DNA of 64,000 nucleotides. Origin: CBDAQD01 sp965275905 (lineage in GTDB: Bacteria; Pseudomonadota; Alphaproteobacteria; Rhizobiales; JAJFHC01). Positions 43,525 to 53,712 of this stretch are shown here, one piece after another (position 1 is the first letter of the stretch; each line of letters begins with the position of its first letter). The stretch lies in the NCBI GenBank assembly GCA_965275905.1, contig CBDHYJ010000082.1:149517-213516 (forward strand), read 5' to 3'. Position numbers and translations under genes: made by a program. Under the pieces are notes generated by a model. The model searched no databases and had not been told where the DNA came from. It saw only the letters and a list, made by a program, of their open reading frames with translations.

Positions 43525-44341
43525 ATGGCAGGAACGGATCAGCGCCGCGATCCTCTCACCGGGGGGCCGGCGATCATTCTGGTGAAACCCCAGCTCGGCG
43601 AGAATATCGGCACGGCCGCGCGTGCCATGGCCAATTTCGGGCTGTCGGACCTGCGGCTGGTGGCGCCCCGCGACGGCTGGCCCAATCCGATGGCCGACAA
43701 GGCCTGTTCGGGCGCGGACTGGGTCATCGAGGCGACGCGCGTCTACGACACCACGGAAGACGCCATCGCCGACCTGACGCTGGTCTACGCCACCGACCGC
43801 GCGCAGCCGCGACATGGTCAAGCCGTTCGAGACGCCGGAGGGTGCCGCCGCGCAGCTCCGGTCGAGCATCAACGACGGGGAGGGCGTGGGCGTCCTGTTC
43901 GGCCCGGAGCGCACCGGGCTCCATAATGACGATGTCGCGCTTGCCGACGCCATTCTCACCGCGCCGGTCAATCCGGCCTTCGCCTCGCTCAATCTGGCCC
44001 AGGCCGTGCTGCTGGTCGGCTACGAATGGTTCAAGACCGGCGATGTGACCTATGGCGACGGTGCTGTCGGGCCGGGTGCCGTGTCCGAACTGGGCCTGCG
44101 GATGCCGGGGACCCGGCAGGCCACGAAGGAAGAACTGGTGGGCTTCTTCGAGCATCTGGAATCGGAACTGGATGAGGCCGGATTCCTGCGCCCGCCGGAA
44201 AAGCGGCCGGCCATGGTGCGTAACCTCAGGAACCTGTTCCAGCGCACGGCGATGACGGAACAGGATGTCCGCACGCTGCGCGGTGTGGTGGCGGCCCTCG
44301 TGCGTCAACACCTCAGACCCAAACCGGAGCGCAAGTCTTGA
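43525..44341 (+). CDS. trmJ: tRNA/rRNA methyltransferase TrmJ (SpoU family), frame-broken
   Basis: About 270 residues from the ATG of MAGTDQRRDP. SPOUT fold: N-terminal PAIILVKPQLGENIGTAARAMANFG, then VGVLFGPERTGLHNDDV (SAM-binding knot) and LNLAQAVLLVGYEW. A C-terminal extension typical of TrmJ follows, which 2'-O-methylates position 32 of tRNAs. One frame shift lies at 43808-43815, between the two halves. Divergent from icd; its stop overlaps the murI start. Confidence 0.85.
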
Positions 44342-45193
44342 ACCGGCCGCCGCGTGTCGTCGTCTTCGATTCCGGTGTCGGCGGCCTGACGGTCCTGGAG
44401 CAGGTGCGCGCGCTGCACAGGGACGCGTATATCGTCTACGCCGCCGACAACGAGGCTTTTCCCTATGGCGGCATGCCGGAGGACCGGCTGGTTTCCCGCG
44501 TGCTCGACGTGGCCGGCACGCTGCTCGAAAGGTTCGAGCCGGATGTGTTTGTTGTCGCCTGCAACACGGCCAGCACGCTGGCCCTGAACCACCTCCGCGA
44601 GGCGTTCGACATTCCCTTTGTCGGCACTGTTCCGGCGATAAAGGTGGCGGCGCGAACTACGAGCTCGGGCATTGTCGGCGTGCTTGCCACGCCGGCCACG
44701 GCGGAGCGTGAGTATACCCGCGAGCTGATCGCGTCATTTGCCGCTGACTGCCGGGTGTGCCTGGTCGGTGCCGAGCATCTGGCGCGTTGGGCGGAGGAGA
44801 AGCTCGCGGGCCGGACGGTGCCGAGGGATGACATGGCCCGCGAGGTTGCGCCCGGCTTTCATTGAGGATCACGGGGGCGGCGTCCACCGGCGGACGGATG
44901 TCGTGGTTCTGGCATGCACGCATTACCCGCTCTTGCGCGACGAGATTGCCGCGGCGGCCCCATGGCCGGTGACGCTGATCGATCCCGCACCGGCTATCGC
45001 CCGGCGGGTCACGCATTTCATCGGGTCGGCCGGGAACGGCGAACCGGTTCCGAGCCCCGGCGGCCTGGCGGTGTTTACCGGCAACGGGGACGCTGCACCG
45101 GACCTGGTCCGGATTCTGGAGCGCTACGGTCTGGACGCCGTCGAAACGGGTATGCCGGTGACAACCGGGCAGGGGCCGGCTAATTCGGTTTGA
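44338..45193 (+). CDS. murI: Glutamate racemase, frame-broken
   Basis: About 284 residues, TTG start overlapping the trmJ stop. It makes D-glutamate for peptidoglycan. Both catalytic cysteines are visible, in VVACNTASTLALNHL and VVLACTHYPLL; the N-terminus VVVFDSGVGGLTVL is typical. One extra C in the run at 44851-44853 breaks the frame after MAREVAP; the continuation FIEDHGGGVHRRTD restores the family sequence. Essential, so probably a consensus error. Confidence 0.9.
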
Positions 45194-45219
45194 CGCGGCG
45201 GCGTGAGATCGTGTATGAC
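45190..45219 (+). promoter_or_regulatory. Promoter of rpsD
   Basis: TTGACG at 45190-45195 and TATGAC at 45214-45219, 18 bases apart, a strong sigma-70 pair overlapping the end of murI. The ~150-base leader that follows contains a perfect 16-base palindrome (GCCGCGAATTCGCGGC at 45273-45288), which might take part in S4 autoregulation, but that is speculative. Confidence 0.6.
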
Positions 45220-45377
45220 CCTCGCCAGACGCGGGTCAATTGGGCCCGCGTTTCCTCGCATGCCTGCGATTTGCCGCGAATTCGCGGCTTGTCTGTCAGT
45301 CCGGAAACGGGCAGAGGAGGGCGTGCTTCATATTCAAGACGACCGTTTTTAACAGCTTAAACAGGTAACAAGACACG

Positions 45378-45995
45378 ATGTCGAAGCGAATCCAATCGAA
45401 GTACAAGATCGATCGCCGCATGGGCGAGAACATCTGGGGCCGTCCGAAGAGCCCCGTCAACAGGCGCGAATACGGCCCCGGTGTGCACGGCCAGCGGCGG
45501 CGCCAGAAACTGTCGGACTTCGGCGTTCAGCTCCGCGCCAAGCAGAAGCTGAAAGGCTATTACGGCAACATCACCGAGAAGCAGTTCAAGAGAACCTACA
45601 AGGAAGCATCGCGGATGCGGGGCGATACGGGTGAAAACCTGATCGGCCTGCTCGAGCGCCGTCTCGATGCGCTTGTCTACCGCGCGAAGTTCGTGCCGAC
45701 GGTGTTCGCGGCGCGCCAGTTCGTGAGCCACGGCCATGTCAAGGTGAACGGCCAGAAGGTCAATATCCCGAGCTATCGTCTCAAGGTCGGCGACGTGGTC
45801 GAGATCAAGGAGAAATCCCACGACATGACCCTCGTGATCGAGGGCACGCAGAGCGGCGAGCGCGACGTTCCGGACTACATCGATTTCGACGGCAAGAAGA
45901 TGGCGGCAACCCTGACGCGCGTTCCGGGCTTGGCTGAAGTGCCATATCCTGTCAAGATGGAGCCGAACCTGGTCGTCGAGTTCTACTCGCGCTGA
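45378..45995 (+). CDS. rpsD: 30S ribosomal protein S4
   Basis: 205 residues, full length and intact. N-terminal SKRIQSKYKIDRRMGENIWG, YGPGVHGQRRRQKLSDFGVQ and the S4 RNA-binding domain RLDALVYRAKFVPTVFAARQ. S4 nucleates 30S assembly by binding 16S rRNA. It stands alone here, with its own promoter and terminator. Confidence 0.98.
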   Translation: MSKRIQSKYKIDRRMGENIWGRPKSPVNRREYGPGVHGQRRRQKLSDFGVQLRAKQKLKGYYGNITEKQFKRTYKEASRMRGDTGENLIGLLERRLDALVYRAKFVPTVFAARQFVSHGHVKVNGQKVNIPSYRLKVGDVVEIKEKSHDMTLVIEGTQSGERDVPDYIDFDGKKMAATLTRVPGLAEVPYPVKMEPNLVVEFYSR

Positions 45996-46043
45996 TCAGA
46001 CGCTAATTCCTATCACCAGTTCGCTGGGGGCTGGATTACGCAA

Positions 46044-46080
46044 AACGGCCGCAACTTCAAAGAGTTGCGGCCGTTTCTTT
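46044..46080. terminator. Bidirectional terminator between rpsD and grxD
   Basis: AACGGCCGCAACT at 46044-46056 pairs perfectly with AGTTGCGGCCGTT at 46063-46075 across a six-base loop. TTTCTTT follows on the plus strand; the minus strand shows a shorter T-run, GCGTTTTGCG. Confidence 0.9.
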
Positions 46081-46107
46081 GTGCCCTGATTCCGGCAGTT
46101 GGTGGCA

Positions 46108-46446
46108 TTACGCCTCCACCAGATCAATTCCGTTTTCCGCGAGATACGGCTTCAATTCCTGCTTTTCGAACATTTCGCGGATGATGTCGCAGCCGCCGAC
46201 GAACTCGCCTTTGACATAAAGCTGCGGGATGGTCGGCCAGTTGCTGAACTCCTTGATGCCGTTGCGGAGGTCATCACTGTCCAGCACGTTGATGCCCTTG
46301 AAGGGCACGCCCACGTAATCGAGGATCTGTACGACCTGGCCCGAGAACCCGCACTGCGGGAAACTCGGCGTGCCCTTCATGAACAACACCACTTCGTTGC
46401 CGTTCACTTCGCTTGCGATCCAGTCCTTGATACCATCATTGCTCAT
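46108..46446 (-). CDS. grxD: Monothiol glutaredoxin
   Basis: 112 residues beginning MSNDGIKDWIASEV. The CGFS active site (Cys32, in SFPQCGFSGQ) and the glutathione-binding WPTIPQLYVKGEFVGGCDI are present. CGFS glutaredoxins carry [2Fe-2S] clusters and work with BolA proteins. The bolA gene is immediately upstream on the same strand, supporting a Grx-BolA pair. Confidence 0.95.
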   Translation of the reverse strand: MSNDGIKDWIASEVNGNEVVLFMKGTPSFPQCGFSGQVVQILDYVGVPFKGINVLDSDDLRNGIKEFSNWPTIPQLYVKGEFVGGCDIIREMFEKQELKPYLAENGIDLVEA

Positions 46447-46495
46447 GTCATTGTCCGGTTGTTGCCCGGCCGGGGAGGGGCGGCCGGTTTGGTTG

Positions 46496-46732
46496 TCAGT
46501 CTTCGGGCGCGGACGTCTGCAGCGCCAGTGCGTGCAGTTCCGTACCCATATTCCCCTGCAAGGCCTGGTAGACAAGCTGGTGCTGCTGGACGCGGGACTT
46601 GCCCTTGAATACGGGCGAGACCACCGTTGCCGCATAATGGTCGCCATCGCCGCGGAGATCGGTAATCGTCACCGTGGCGTCCGGAATCCCTTCCTTGATC
46701 AGGGATTCGATTTCCTTGGCGTCCATTGGCAT
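46496..46732 (-). CDS. bolA: BolA-family protein
   Basis: 78 residues beginning MPMDAKEIESLIKEGIPDAT. ATG at 46732 is preferred, with AAGGAAG ten bases before it; a second ATG lies at 46726. The BolA signature is GDGDHYAATVVSPVFKGKSR, with the conserved His in RVQQHQLVYQAL. It partners with the CGFS glutaredoxin in iron-sulfur or iron sensing. Confidence 0.92.
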   Translation of the reverse strand: MPMDAKEIESLIKEGIPDATVTITDLRGDGDHYAATVVSPVFKGKSRVQQHQLVYQALQGNMGTELHALALQTSAPED

Positions 46733-46767
46733 TGCGTCACTGCTTCCTTGCCATTCCGGCCATCTGT

Positions 46768-48995
46768 TCAAACAGAAGTTTTAGCGCCGTCCATGTAATT
46801 GGGCAACCAGCCCTCGTGAACACGCTTCAAGTTCTCAAGTGATATGGGTTCGGCGCCGTTCACGGTCAAATCGGTCCCGCCGGTCCGGCCGGTGCGCCTG
46901 TGGCTCACGCCGGCCTCGTCGGCGCGCGCTTGAACCTCGTCGACGGCCGATGGTGTGACGGCGACGACATAACGTCCCTGATCCTCGCCGAAGAGCAGGG
47001 CATGGGCGGGCAGGTCGCTGCCTTCCGTCGATATGTCCGCACCGCAATCGCCCGCAATGGCCATTTCAGCGATCGCCACGTAGAGGCCGCCGTCCGAACA
47101 GTCATGCACCGCCTCGACAAGGCCGTCCCGGATCAGGCCGCGGATCAGGTCTCCGGCTGCGCGTTCGCCCGCAAGGTCCACCGGCGGCGGCGCACCCTTC
47201 GCATCGCCCACGATATCGCGCTGGTAAATGGACTGGCCCAGATGACCCAGCTCGGCGCCGATGACAAGGATCTCGTCGTCATCGCGGGAGAAGGACGCGC
47301 GCGACATTTTCGCAACGTCCGGCAGGACGCCACGCCACCGACCGCGGGCGTCGGCATGATGCCCCTGCCGTTGGTCTCGTTGTAGAACGACACGTTGCCC
47401 GAGACGACCGGGAAATCCAGCGCGCGGCAGGCGTCGCTCATGCCTTCGACCGCGCCGGCGAACTGTCCCATGATTTCCGGACGCTCCGGACTGCCGAAAT
47501 TCATGCAATCCGTGATCGCCAGCGGATCGGCGCCGACCGCCGTCAGGTTGCGCCAGGCTTCCGCCACGGCCTGCCTGCCGCCCTCGACCGGGTCGGCGAA
47601 ACAGTAGCGCGGCGTGACGTCGGTCGTCACCGCCAGGCCCTTGCGGGTGCCGTGGATGCGGACGACGCCGGCGTCGCCGCCCGGACGGGCGACGGTGTCG
47701 CCCATCACCATGTGGTCGTACTGGTCCCAGACCCAGCGTCTGGAACAGAGATCCGGCGAGCCGATCATCTTCAGGAGCGTGTCGGACAGGCTGTTGGGTG
47801 CTGGCACCTCGTCGGGACCGACCAGCGGCTGGGTGGGCGTCGGTTTCCAGGGACGGTTGTAGACCGGCCCGTCATTGGCCAGCGCGCCGATCGGGATATC
47901 CGCCTCGGTCCGGCCCTCGTGCGTCACGACAAGGCGTCCGGTATCGGTCGTGCGGCCGACAACCGCAATGTCCAGGCCCCATTTCTCGAAGATCTCGGTC
48001 GCGCGCGCCTCCTTGCCGGGCCGCAGCACCATGAGCATGCGCTCCTGGCTTTCCGAGAGCATCATCTCGTAGGCCGTCATGCCGTCCTCACGGCAGGGCA
48101 CGGCATCGAGGTCGAGTTCGAAACCCACGCCACCCTTGTCGCCCATTTCGACGGAGGACGAGGTGAGGCCGGCGGCACCCATGTCCTGGATGCCGATGAT
48201 TGCGTCCTCGCTCATGAGTTCCAGGCAGGCCTCGAGCAGAAGCTTTTCCGTGAACGGGTCGCCAACCTGCACGGTCGGGCGCTTTTCTTCCGAATCGTCG
48301 TCGAATTCGGCTGATGCCATCGTCGCGCCATGGATGCCGTCGCGTCCGGTCTTGGAGCCGACATAGACGACCGGATTGCCGACGCCCGAAGCCGCGGCGT
48401 AGAAGATGCGGTCCTGGTCGGCCAGGCCCACGCACATGGCGTTGACGAGAATGTTGGCGTCGTAGCTCGGGTCGAAGTTGACCTCGCCGCCGACCGTGGG
48501 GATGCCTACGCAGTTGCCGTAGCCGCCGATGCCGGCGACGACACCCGATACCAGATGCCTGGTCTTTTCGTGCCCCGGCGATCCGAAGCGAAGTGCGTTC
48601 AGGTTGGCGATCGGCCTCGCACCCATGGTGAAGACGTCGCGCATGATGCCGCCAACGCCCGTGGCCGCGCCCTGATAGGGCTCGATGAAGGACGGGTGGT
48701 TGTGGCTCTCCATCTTGAAGACTGCCGCCTGGCCATCGCCGATATCGACGATGCCGGCGTTCTCGCCCGGACCGCAGATCACCTGCGGGCCCTCGGTTGG
48801 AAACTTCGACAGCCAGACACGCGACGACTTGTAGGAGCAGTGCTCGCTCCACATGACGGAGAAGATGCCGAGTTCCGTGATGTTCGGCTCCCGGCCCATG
48901 ATCTCGCAGATCCGGCCATATTCGTCTTCGGTCAGGCCGTGTTCGGAAACGACGTCCGGGGTGATGGCCTGCGCGGCCGCCGACTGCCCGCTCAC
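46768..48995 (-). CDS. purL: Phosphoribosylformylglycinamidine synthase subunit PurL, frame-broken
   Basis: About 742 residues, the small PurL that works with PurS and PurQ. GTG start at 48995 overlaps the purQ stop. Signatures are MWSEHCSYKSSRVWLSKFPT, FKMESHNHPSFIEPYQGAAT and GIQDMGAAGLTSSSVEMGDK; the C-terminal third includes VHDCSDGGLYVAIAEMA. One base is missing near 47331-47335, after TPAVGGV, and the following segment reads on correctly in the next frame. It makes FGAM from FGAR in purine synthesis. Confidence 0.93.
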
Positions 48996-49681
48996 TGCAG
49001 GGCCTCCACGAGGCTGTCGAACAAGCCGCGCCCGTCGACCCCGCCGAGGTCTTCGTCGGCCAGCCGTTCGGGGTGCGGCATCAGCCCGAGAACCGTTCCG
49101 GTTTCATTGTAGATGCCGGCAATGCTGCGGGCCGAGCCGTTGGGATTGGCGCTGCCCGTAGTTTCGCCGTCCCGGTCGCAATAGCGGAAGGCGACCCGGT
49201 TTTCGCCTTCGAGGCGGTCCAGCGTGTCGTCATCGGCAAAATAATTGCCGTCGTGGTGGGCGATCGGGATCGTGATGACCTGCCCCTCGTCGTATTTGGC
49301 CGAGAAGGCCGTATCGTTGCGCTCAACGCGCAGGCCGACGTCGCGGCAGATGTACTTCAGCGAGTTGTTGCGCATCAGGACGCCCGGCAGGAGACCGGAC
49401 TCGGTCAGCACCTGAAAGCCGTTGCAGATGCCCAGAACGGGCGTGCCTGCTTTGGCTTTTGCAACCACGTCCTTCATGATCGGAGACTTGGCCGCCATGG
49501 CTCCGCAGCGCAGATAGTCGCCATAGGCGAAACCGCCGGGCAGCACGATCAGATCGGAGTCCGGCACCTGCGTGTCGCCATGCCAGACCATTGAGGCTGG
49601 CTTGCCCATCGATTTTTCAAGCGTAACGGCGACATCCCTGTCGCAGTTCGACCCGGGAAAGACGATCACCGATGCTTTCAT
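48992..49681 (-). CDS. purQ: FGAM synthase glutaminase subunit PurQ
   Basis: 229 residues. Class I glutamine amidotransferase with the nucleophile Cys in LGICNGFQVL and the His/Glu pair near the end in LGLMPHPERL. N-terminal SVIVFPGSNCDRDVAV is typical. It supplies ammonia to PurL. Both ends overlap neighbours by four bases (purS before, purL after). Confidence 0.96.
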   Translation of the reverse strand: MKASVIVFPGSNCDRDVAVTLEKSMGKPASMVWHGDTQVPDSDLIVLPGGFAYGDYLRCGAMAAKSPIMKDVVAKAKAGTPVLGICNGFQVLTESGLLPGVLMRNNSLKYICRDVGLRVERNDTAFSAKYDEGQVITIPIAHHDGNYFADDDTLDRLEGENRVAFRYCDRDGETTGSANPNGSARSIAGIYNETGTVLGLMPHPERLADEDLGGVDGRGLFDSLVEALQ

Positions 49682-49923
49682 GCCGCGTCCAGCTCAATCT
49701 CGTAGTTTTCGATAACGGTGTTGGCGAGCAGCTTCTCGCACATCTGCTCGACGGCCGTGCGGGCTGTCGCCTCATCGCTCTCGTCCAGTTCCAGTTCCAG
49801 GAACTTGCCCTGCCGGACATTGTCGACGCCGTCGAAACCGAGGCCTTCGAGGGCATTCTCGATGGCCTTGCCCTGCGGGTCGAGAACGCCGTTTTTCAAT
49901 GTAACCTTGATGCGCGCTTTCAT
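49678..49923 (-). CDS. purS: FGAM synthase subunit PurS
   Basis: 81 residues (MKARIKVTLKNGVLDPQGKA, FDGVDNVRQGKFLELELDES). It bridges PurL and PurQ. First of the overlapping purS-purQ-purL set and 19 bases after purC on the same strand. Confidence 0.96.
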   Translation of the reverse strand: MKARIKVTLKNGVLDPQGKAIENALEGLGFDGVDNVRQGKFLELELDESDEATARTAVEQMCEKLLANTVIENYEIELDAA

Positions 49924-49942
49924 GATCGGCGAAGATCTCCGT

Positions 49943-50707
49943 TCATTTCACCAGCACCGGACCGGAAGGTTCCGGCCGGTCGTTTTCAATGAGTATGCCG
50001 AGGCGGCGGGCGACCTCGCGATAGGCTTCCATGAGCCCGCCCATGTCCCGCCTGAAGCGGTCCTTGTCGAGCTTGTCGTCCGTCTGGATATCCCACAGAC
50101 GGCAGGAGTCGGGGCTGATCTCGTCGGCCAGCACCACCCGCATCATGTCATTCTCGTAGAGCCGGCCGAACTCTATCTTGAAGTCCACGAGCCTGATGCC
50201 GATGCCGAGGAAGAGCCCGGACAGGAAGTCGTTGATGCGGATGGCGAGCGCCATCATGTCGTCGATCTCCTGAGGCGTGGCCCAGCCGAAGGCCGTGATG
50301 TGCTCCTCGGAGACCAGCGGATCCCCGAGTTCGTCGGACTTATAGCAAAATTCTATGATGGAGCGGGGCAGGGTCGTGCCTTCGTCGATGCCGAGCCTCT
50401 TCGACAGGGTTCCGGCCGCCACATTGCGCATGATCACCTCAACGGGAATGATCTCCACCTCGCGGATAAGCTGCTCGCGCATGTTCAGGCGGCGCATGAA
50501 ATGCGTCGGGATGCCGATGTCGTTCAGCCGGGTGAACAGGTATTCCGAAATCCTGTTGTTCAGAACGCCCTTGCCGTCGATGGTGTCGCGCTTCTGGTTG
50601 TTGAACGCTGTTGCATCGTCCTTGAAATGTTGAACTAGAGTGCCTGGCTCCGGTCCTTCGTAAAGCACCTTTGCCTTGCCCTCGTACACGCGGCGCCGAC
50701 GGCTCAT
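49943..50707 (-). CDS. purC: SAICAR synthetase PurC
   Basis: 254 residues. Family segments are YEGKAKVLYEGPEPGTLVQH, FMRRLNMREQLIREVEIIPV, VRNVAAGTLSKRLG-like and LVDFKIEFGR. It joins aspartate to CAIR in purine synthesis, using ATP. It heads the purC-purS-purQ-purL operon. Confidence 0.96.
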   Translation of the reverse strand: MSRRRRVYEGKAKVLYEGPEPGTLVQHFKDDATAFNNQKRDTIDGKGVLNNRISEYLFTRLNDIGIPTHFMRRLNMREQLIREVEIIPVEVIMRNVAAGTLSKRLGIDEGTTLPRSIIEFCYKSDELGDPLVSEEHITAFGWATPQEIDDMMALAIRINDFLSGLFLGIGIRLVDFKIEFGRLYENDMMRVVLADEISPDSCRLWDIQTDDKLDKDRFRRDMGGLMEAYREVARRLGILIENDRPEPSGPVLVK

Positions 50708-50997
50708 TGGTGTGATTCCCTGTTGTGCATCCGCTTCAAAGCGATGCGGCGATTGCGATGGATAAGTCTTGGACCTCTACGGAACACCGTCCCGGCTTTC
50801 TGCCAACGTCCGCGTCCAACTCGAATCAAGAACTGACCTGGGTGCAAATTACTCCAACGCGGCACGGGGCACAATCTGATCAGGCATTTGATAACCGCCA
50901 ATGGCGCCCGGCACAATAGTGCTGTTGATTTGACGACTTTCGCGGGCTATGCCTAGCCGCAATCGGCACAATCCAGTCACTCACGGAGTAGAATTAC

Positions 50998-51318
50998 ATG
51001 TCCGAATTCGACAAGCGCGAAGAAGGCTTCGAGCGGAAGTTCGCACACGACGAAGAACTCAAGTTCAAGGCGACGGCGCGGCGCAACAAGCTGTTGGGCC
51101 TGTGGGCTGCCGAGAAACTCGGCCATGAAGGCGATGCGGCGGAGGAATACGCCAAATCCGTGGTCAAGGCCGACTTCGAGGAGCCGGGCGAAGAAGATGT
51201 CTTCCGCAAGGTTCGCCAGGATTTCGACGCCAATGGCGTCGACCAGTCCGACCACCAGATTCGCCGGACGATGGAAGAGCTGATGAGCGAAGCAATCAGC
51301 CAGATCCGCGAACAGTAA
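50998..51318 (+). CDS. F1Fo-ATP synthase inhibitor zeta subunit (DUF1476)
   Basis: 106 residues, helical and highly charged (FDKREEGFERKFAHDEELKF, ARRNKLLGLWAAEKLG). It matches the alphaproteobacterial DUF1476 zeta subunit, whose N-terminus blocks ATP hydrolysis by F1. The preceding 290 bases, between purC and this gene, hold no other gene that I can see. CGGAG lies ten bases before the ATG. Confidence 0.92.
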   Translation: MSEFDKREEGFERKFAHDEELKFKATARRNKLLGLWAAEKLGHEGDAAEEYAKSVVKADFEEPGEEDVFRKVRQDFDANGVDQSDHQIRRTMEELMSEAISQIREQ

Positions 51319-51355
51319 CAGGCAGTGACGGGGTCGCAGAGCCCCGGGGACCGTC

Positions 51356-52153
51356 ATGATCGAGAACGGCCTGAGCGCGCGGCTGGCCGCCGGCGAAACC
51401 CTCTATGCTGCGTGGCTCGGCATTCCGTCGCGCGCGCTGGCGGAGAGCCTGGCGCTGTGTACCTGGGATGCCGTGATCGTCGACATGCAGCATGGCGCCA
51501 TCGGCTACGAGTCGATGCTCGACATGGTCGGCGGAATTGCGGCCGCCGGAAAGCCAGCGGTCGTGCGCATGCCCATGGGTGACGACGGTCTGGTCGGACG
51601 TATTCTCGATGCCGGATCGCAGGGCATTGTCTGCCCCATGGTCGACACCGGCCACGAGTCGGCGGCACTCGTCCGGGCAACGAAATATGCGCCGACCGGC
51701 ATGCGGAGCTGGGGCCCCGGCAGGGCAATGGCCGCCTTCGGAATGGACCGTGACAGTTATCTTGCCCAGGCGAATGATATCTGCTCCGCGTGGGCGATGG
51801 TGGAGACGGACACCGCCGTCAGCAACATCAATTCAATCCTGTCCCACAAGGCGCTCGATGGCGTGTTTGTCGGACCCAACGATCTCAGTATCGCCCTTAC
51901 CGGCGGCAGGGCGGTCAACCCGGGCGAACCCGAGGTTCTTGACGCGATCTCCCTGATTGCACGCCGGGCGACCGCGCACGGGGTCCATGCGGGCATCTAT
52001 GCCAACAATCCGGACCTCGCCCGGATTTATGCAGGGATGGGCTACAGGTTTATTGCCATCGGCCAGGACCTGACTTATGCGCGCGTCGGCAGTGAACTGC
52101 TGCTCGAAGCGGCCAAGGATGCCGACGATGAAGATGCCTCCGTATCGATCTAG
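51356..52153 (+). CDS. HpcH/HpaI-family aldolase
   Basis: 265 residues of the metal-dependent class II pyruvate aldolase family. Signatures are WDAVIVDMQHGAIGYE (base His in DMQHG), GSQGIVCPMVDTGHE, AMVETDTAVSN (metal Glu) and LDGVFVGPNDLSIALTG. These enzymes cleave 2-keto-3-deoxy or 4-hydroxy-2-oxo acids to pyruvate and an aldehyde. The substrate cannot be predicted. It starts 37 bases after the zeta-subunit gene. Confidence 0.88.
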   Translation: MIENGLSARLAAGETLYAAWLGIPSRALAESLALCTWDAVIVDMQHGAIGYESMLDMVGGIAAAGKPAVVRMPMGDDGLVGRILDAGSQGIVCPMVDTGHESAALVRATKYAPTGMRSWGPGRAMAAFGMDRDSYLAQANDICSAWAMVETDTAVSNINSILSHKALDGVFVGPNDLSIALTGGRAVNPGEPEVLDAISLIARRATAHGVHAGIYANNPDLARIYAGMGYRFIAIGQDLTYARVGSELLLEAAKDADDEDASVSI

Positions 52154-52344
52154 ATAACTTTTACTTTTCAGTAATTTACAATTGAGTGTTCTGTCGTCTC
52201 GTAAGCATTGGCGATCGATATTGGCTTTGATAAATTGATTTTATGATAGCATTTTCCGTCTAAATCAAATCTTAAGGCCTGACTGCCAGACTCCCAAGCC
52301 TGCGGGATATCGAGGGTAAACCTTCAGAGAAGGAGCCACGGCCC

Positions 52345-53649
52345 ATGAGGCAACATGGCAGGCTAGGCGGTCTTCGCAGGTTTGCGAAAGATCGCGGCGG
52401 CGTTTCTGGTATCACGTTCGCATTGGTACTGACGCTGGTTCTCGCAATGTCGGGCATTGCGATCGATTACGTACAGGCGTTTCTGGTCAAGAGCAGGCTG
52501 CAGCATGCGCTCGACGCATCCGTGCTCGCCGCGGCGACGCGCACCGGGATCTCCGACGCTGACCGGATTACCCATGCCAGGCAGGTCTTTTCCGCCAATT
52601 TCCCCGCGGCCGAGCTGGGGACGCCGGCGACACCGAACATCACAATCAGCGCCGACGGCAAGGTCACCGGCACTGTAACCGCCGTCGTCGATACGACGCT
52701 CTCGAAGGTTATCGGCTTCGACAACCTGAATGTCGGCGCGCTATCGGAGGTCCAGTCGGCTTCCGCGCAGGGCGAGGTCGTGCTCGTGCTCGACTACTCC
52801 GGGTCGATGAATTCCAACGGCAAATACGAGGCGATGCGCGATGCCGCGACGGGACTGATCAACATGCTGTCCAACAACGGCACGAATACCAGCGTAAAGT
52901 TCGGGCTGGTGCCGTTCTCCGCACACGTCTACGGGACGCTTGAAAGCGACTACATCGTCAACGAGACACCTGGCGGGATGTGGACCAACTGCACCCAGGA
53001 CCGCAGGCACGACCACAACATCCAGGACACGACGCCGATCACGTCCAATGATGCCACCAAATGGGGCATGACCTGCACCGCGAGCGGCGGCGGCGAAGAA
53101 GACGAAGAGGACGAAGAAGGCGGCGGAGGCGCCTGCAATGCCTATTCGATCTGTTCCAATTACTCTAGCCGCAATCTCATCATTCAGCCGCTGAGTTCCA
53201 ATCATGCGACCACGATCAGCAATCTGAACAGCATGAGCCCCTATGCGAACACCCATATCTCGCTGGGCCTGTCGTTCGGCTGGCACCTGATTTCGCCGAA
53301 CGCGCCGTGGGAGGAAGGCGTGGCCTACAATTCACCCGGCCACCTGAAGGCCATCGTGCTGTTGACGGATGGCATGCAGACTTCCGATGGATGGGGGCCG
53401 GGCGATACGCATTCGGTCGGCAACGCCGAAACCAATCTGGAAGACATGTGCACCGCCATCAAGGACAAGGGCGTCATCTTGCTGACCGTGGCGTTCGACC
53501 TGAATGACAATTCAACGGAGAACCGCCTGCGGGACTGCGCATCGTCGGAAGATCACTTCTTCTTCGATGTCGACACCGGCGCCGAGCTTCTTGCCGCTTT
53601 CAAGTCGATCGGCACGCAGCTTAGCGGTCTTATGCGGATCAGCAAATAG
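52345..53649 (+). CDS. TadE/TadG-like protein with von Willebrand factor A domain
   Basis: 434 residues. The N-terminus has the TadG-type segment FAKDRGGVSGITFALVLTLV with one membrane helix. The von Willebrand A domain has a MIDAS motif in LVLDYSGSMNSNG (near 147-153), later TDGMQTSDGWG. A Gly/Glu/Asp run (about residues 250-258) and cysteine-containing loops sit inside the domain. Such proteins are exported surface or pilus-associated adhesins of the Tad system. No other tad genes are in this window. About 190 AT-rich bases precede it, presumably its promoter. Confidence 0.85.
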   Translation: MRQHGRLGGLRRFAKDRGGVSGITFALVLTLVLAMSGIAIDYVQAFLVKSRLQHALDASVLAAATRTGISDADRITHARQVFSANFPAAELGTPATPNITISADGKVTGTVTAVVDTTLSKVIGFDNLNVGALSEVQSASAQGEVVLVLDYSGSMNSNGKYEAMRDAATGLINMLSNNGTNTSVKFGLVPFSAHVYGTLESDYIVNETPGGMWTNCTQDRRHDHNIQDTTPITSNDATKWGMTCTASGGGEEDEEDEEGGGGACNAYSICSNYSSRNLIIQPLSSNHATTISNLNSMSPYANTHISLGLSFGWHLISPNAPWEEGVAYNSPGHLKAIVLLTDGMQTSDGWGPGDTHSVGNAETNLEDMCTAIKDKGVILLTVAFDLNDNSTENRLRDCASSEDHFFFDVDTGAELLAAFKSIGTQLSGLMRISK

Positions 53650-53712
53650 ACGGGACCGGATCCGCGGGCGTGTAATCGCGGAATACCGCCCTTATCCGGT
53701 CATTCATGCTGT